From Riptortus pedestris (lineage: Eukaryota > Arthropoda > Insecta > Hemiptera > Alydidae), in the NCBI GenBank assembly GCA_019009955.1, contig CM032230.1, positions 33,032,001 through 33,096,000 of the forward strand: a DNA stretch of 64,000 nucleotides, written 5' to 3'. The notes below the pieces were generated by a model. The model saw only the letters and a list, made by a program, of their open reading frames with translations. It searched no databases and was not told the origin of the DNA. The translations under genes and the position numbers were made by a program. Shown one piece after another: positions 60,971 through 64,000 of the stretch (position 1 is the stretch's first letter; every line of letters starts with the position of its first letter).

Positions 60971-60974
60971 ATAC

Positions 60975-61748
60975 TGAAAAAGTCCGTCACGCAGGAGCTG
61001 CTTAAACTAAGCAGATTTCCCACGAGAAGTTTAGTAATAGATAAATCTACATACTGGTAACACAACACCACCGTGAATAAATACAAACGGAAATAAGAAA
61101 TGTTTCATCGAATTTCAATAACCTGCCGGCAGGAAGCGTTAGGTTAGAAATGTAAACAAACGACGGGTCTGCCCGCCTCACACCGGAAAGAAAAACAATT
61201 ACTGAAATATATCAGAATATAACATATTAATTTTATTGAGAACTATTTACTATATCTAGTACTGTACTAGAGACCTTAATAATGAGTCAGAATAATTGTT
61301 ATTGTTATCAAATTTTAGTAGTCCAAAACCTTAAGACGGGGGGGGGGGAGTCTCCAGGACATATTTGCATGTATCTCGTATAATAAAGGTCTCTTGAATA
61401 CAATTTTTGGTATATAAACTTCGAATAATGTGATTTATTATGTAGCAGAGTATTGTTTAAGTAACATAAGTAGAAGTGGCGGTTTTCTGATGGGTGAAAA
61501 CTGAAAAATGCAAATATCTCGGTTAATATTCAAGATAGTGAATTAATGTATTTAACAATATTTCTAGTACATTATACATATAGTAACGGAGATATTTCTA
61601 ATTTTCAAAAATCCTCCCCTCTAAACCCCCTCTCCCCCTGGCCCGATTTCAGCCGTTAACGAACTTGATATTTATTTTTATATAAAACGATTATATACCA
61701 AGTTTAGTAACGATAAGACAAAAATTGTGACTGCTAGAGCGGTAACAG

Positions 61749-61814
<66 letters not shown>

Positions 61815-61925
61815 TTTTAAACGGACCTCATTTTCGTAGGATCGATGGGCATTTGAAGAAAAATTTCGAAAATCGCGTCAAGAGTACGACTTCAATAGCT
61901 GATTTCCCTTAAGGGAAATCTGCTG
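60975..61925 (-). repeat. Family A repeat, inverted, long subfamily
   Basis: It runs from AAAAAGTCCGTCACGCAGG to the perfect 20-base palindrome at 61901-61920. It includes the alternative segment (CCTGCCGGCAGGAAGCGTT) seen at 4.3 kb and a (TA)n tract of nearly 60 bp (61755-61811). Confidence 0.7.
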
Positions 61926-62029
61926 AAATATCCTGGACATTTGGGAAATCTCATACTAAAGCCACGATGGAATGCACAGATTCATTATCGAAAGCCACAA
62001 AAATACGTATATATAGAGGTGTAGAAAAA

Positions 62030-62570
62030 AAAGTCCGTCACCCAGGGGCTGCGTTAACTAAGCAGATTTTCCACGTGCGTCACGTATTTGCGTTTATCTC
62101 AAAACGTAAAAGTTTAGTGCGAGCATTATTTGGCATTCCGGCTTCAAATAATGTGCTTCATAATATAACACCTAACTGTCAATATGACATGAGCAGCTTT
62201 GGAGGGTTAAGTCAATGCCAAAAACGAAAAAAATGTAATATATCTCGGTTAATAATCAAGATAAAGAAAAAAAAAACATACAAAACAACATTTATCGGGC
62301 ATTACATATGCAACAAGATTGGTCCTATACAATTTTTCGATCCGAAGTATAGTAACGGAGACGTCCCCCCATCCCACTGTTCCGATTTCAGCCATTAACG
62401 AATTTGATCTTTCTTTTTACAAAAAACAAGTAATTGCCGAGTTTGTTAACGATTCATCAAAATTGCGACCGTTAGAGTGTTAATAGACATATATTTATAT
62501 ATATATGAAAATCCCATTATGAGTAGAACCTCAATAGCTGATTTCTCCTAAGGGAAATCTTCTAAAAGCT
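62030..62570 (-). repeat. Family A repeat, inverted, shortened
   Basis: It runs from AAAAGTCCGTCACCCAGGGG through the body to GATTTCTCCTAAGGGAAATC near 62539. About 200 bp of the middle are missing. Confidence 0.6.
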
Positions 62571-63587
62571 AAATGGCACATAAAAGAATACTCCCAAAGG
62601 ACGTGAGAGACTGTTGTTGGGATTCTGATTCAGAAAACCTTGACTATGTTTATCTGGCTAAAAGGACGAAGATGTAAAGAAACAATTATTCTAATTCTAA
62701 GTCCACTAATTTAATTCAAGTAAATCAATAAGTAGAAATAAAATTAAAAAGGACGAGAACTTTACTCAGTTCTTTTTTTAATCAGGGAAGTACGTTTAGA
62801 GCTTCAACCACGCCATCAAGTGATGATGGGGTTGGGAGCTTGGAAAATACTTTGCTGATTAAAATAATTCTCCGGGGAATGCACTGGTCTTTTATTAAAT
62901 TTGCCTAAATTGATTGAACCGCTATATTAAATGTGTTAACGAAATTCAGCATGCAGTATGAAATAATTATTGCTTGTTTGAGAATATGATGTACGGCAAA
63001 AGTAGCACTTTGATTTTAATGTTTTACTTGAGGAATGTATAAACCAGTTTTTTATAAGGGGTTGAAGGATATGACCCAAATGTACATAAGGTTATGGGGC
63101 ATTAGTAACATTTTGATGTATGGCATCGACTAAGAATGCTTCATAGTGCCTTAATATATAGACAGGGATGTTCTAAATAAACAATAGTAATTCATTTATT
63201 AAGCTTTTAGCATAGAAATTCAGATAAATAATAGAATTTTGTGTTTATACTCTTAATTTCATTGCATAATTCCTCACGTGAAATGAACGGAACTCCTGAT
63301 GCTTTAAGTTTGGTATATTCTGATGCAAAATGCAGTGAAGTACCTCGTCATGTCCTGTGACTTTCTTTTTATCCTAATTCGTCTCCGTGGAAATTAGGGT
63401 TATCTGTTCTAGGGAAAACCCTATAGAAGTAGCCTGTAGATTCAACAACAACGACAGTTTACCCAAAATCTAAAGTCACGGCAATTTAACAAAACCCTTG
63501 TTCTGCCCATAATTTCGAATTACTTTTAGATGGTTACACTAATAAATAAATAATATTAAAAGTGTTTTCGACTTTAACAAGATTACC

Positions 63588-63879
63588 GTGACTAATGAAG
63601 TAAGATCAAACAAGTCAATAGGAGTCTATGAGTTCATGTCCTGCCTGAGATCATTATGGATAGTATTCTATTGTCCAAAAAGCAGCATTTACCGAGAGCA
63701 TTTTCTTAAATCAGGCAGAGAATCATATTACAAGATGTTGGCAGGATGTGAGTATTACTCTAAGAACACAGTTCCATTCCACCCCATTGGTCCAAAGTTC
63801 CACACTTTGGAATGTGAAATGATTGGATCTATAAACGGTTTGGAGGGGCACGACTTTTTGAAAGTTCTTCGTTGCACAA
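63588..63879 (+). CDS. Unidentified open reading frame, possible exon
   Basis: A plus-strand frame is open from before 63588 to 63980, without an ATG at its start. It shows YEFMSCLRSLWIVFYCPKSS, GRESYYKMLAGCEYYS and FHPIGPKFHTLECEMIG, more varied than the chance frames nearby. A possible acceptor (TTTAACAAG, AG at 63576-63577) and donor (ACAA|GTAAAT at 63880) could bound an exon. No domain was recognised. It does not look like the missing ionotropic-receptor S2 lobe. It may equally be a chance frame or a repeat. Confidence 0.25.
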
Positions 63880-64000
63880 GTAAATCTAATTTGTTGTATA
63901 AACAAAAATTTGTCTTATTTAAAATCAATGTAGAAATTAACTTCCTTAAACTTAATGTTGTAATAATTGATTTGGAGTAAGTAAGTGACTGGTGTAAAAT

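Noticed and set aside
63588..63980. Missing S2/TM3 exon of the ionotropic receptor
   Set aside because: No resemblance to the S2 lobe or a terminal membrane helix was seen.

Overview
The window is AT-rich nuclear DNA of an insect. Its genes have spliced exons with GT/AG junctions and large introns. The families present are insect ones: an Hsp20-type small heat shock protein, GMC oxidoreductases of the glucose-dehydrogenase type, and a divergent ionotropic receptor. Most of the rest is transposon sequence. The species cannot be named from this sequence. No bacterial operon, CRISPR array, rRNA gene or functional tRNA gene was seen.

Layout. (1) 1-8.7 kb: two small heat shock protein genes point away from each other. 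The minus-strand copy enters at the left edge with only its first 82 coding bases. The plus-strand copy is complete: a 5' UTR exon, then coding exons 6726-7178 and 8418-8510 (181 aa). Both promoters have a TATA box and heat-shock elements. A hAT transposon remnant with perfect 8-bp target duplications and several copies of an abundant non-coding repeat (here 'family A') lie between them. (2) 10.3-20.1 kb and 26.3-35.4 kb: a direct segmental duplication. Each copy carries one intact minus-strand GMC oxidoreductase gene (3 coding exons, 595 aa, 8 amino-acid differences between copies). The copies differ by clean insertions: a solo LTR and a SINE in the first, about 0.7 kb of unplaced sequence in the second, and different numbers of a 41-43-bp minisatellite. 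(3) 20-26.3 kb: copies of family A and of a second repeat ('family B', with a CGGCTTCG hairpin end and internal ~295-bp repeats). (4) 35-49 kb: no convincing gene. It holds family A copies, an internally deleted Tc1/mariner-superfamily element (40.06-40.67 kb), a 78-bp tandem repeat invaded by a SINE that was itself invaded by a small Tc1-like element (45.7-46.7 kb), and a long (GA)n/(GT)n microsatellite. (5) 49.56-58.36 kb: six exons of an ionotropic receptor that join in frame to 453 codons covering a signal peptide, an amino-terminal region, the S1 ligand-binding lobe, TM1, the pore loop and TM2. The last part (S2 and TM3) was not found. Its introns carry a mariner-derived MITE, a LINE remnant, a dead transposase, a direct duplication and family A and B copies. 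(6) 58.4-64 kb: repeats, plus one unidentified open reading frame at 63.6-63.9 kb.

The genes do not form one pathway. They are a stress chaperone pair, a duplicated secreted or membrane-associated FAD oxidoreductase, and a chemosensory-type channel. The most informative features are nested, datable insertions and two high-copy repeat families whose ends carry short palindromes. All family names come from reading motifs by eye; no database search was run.
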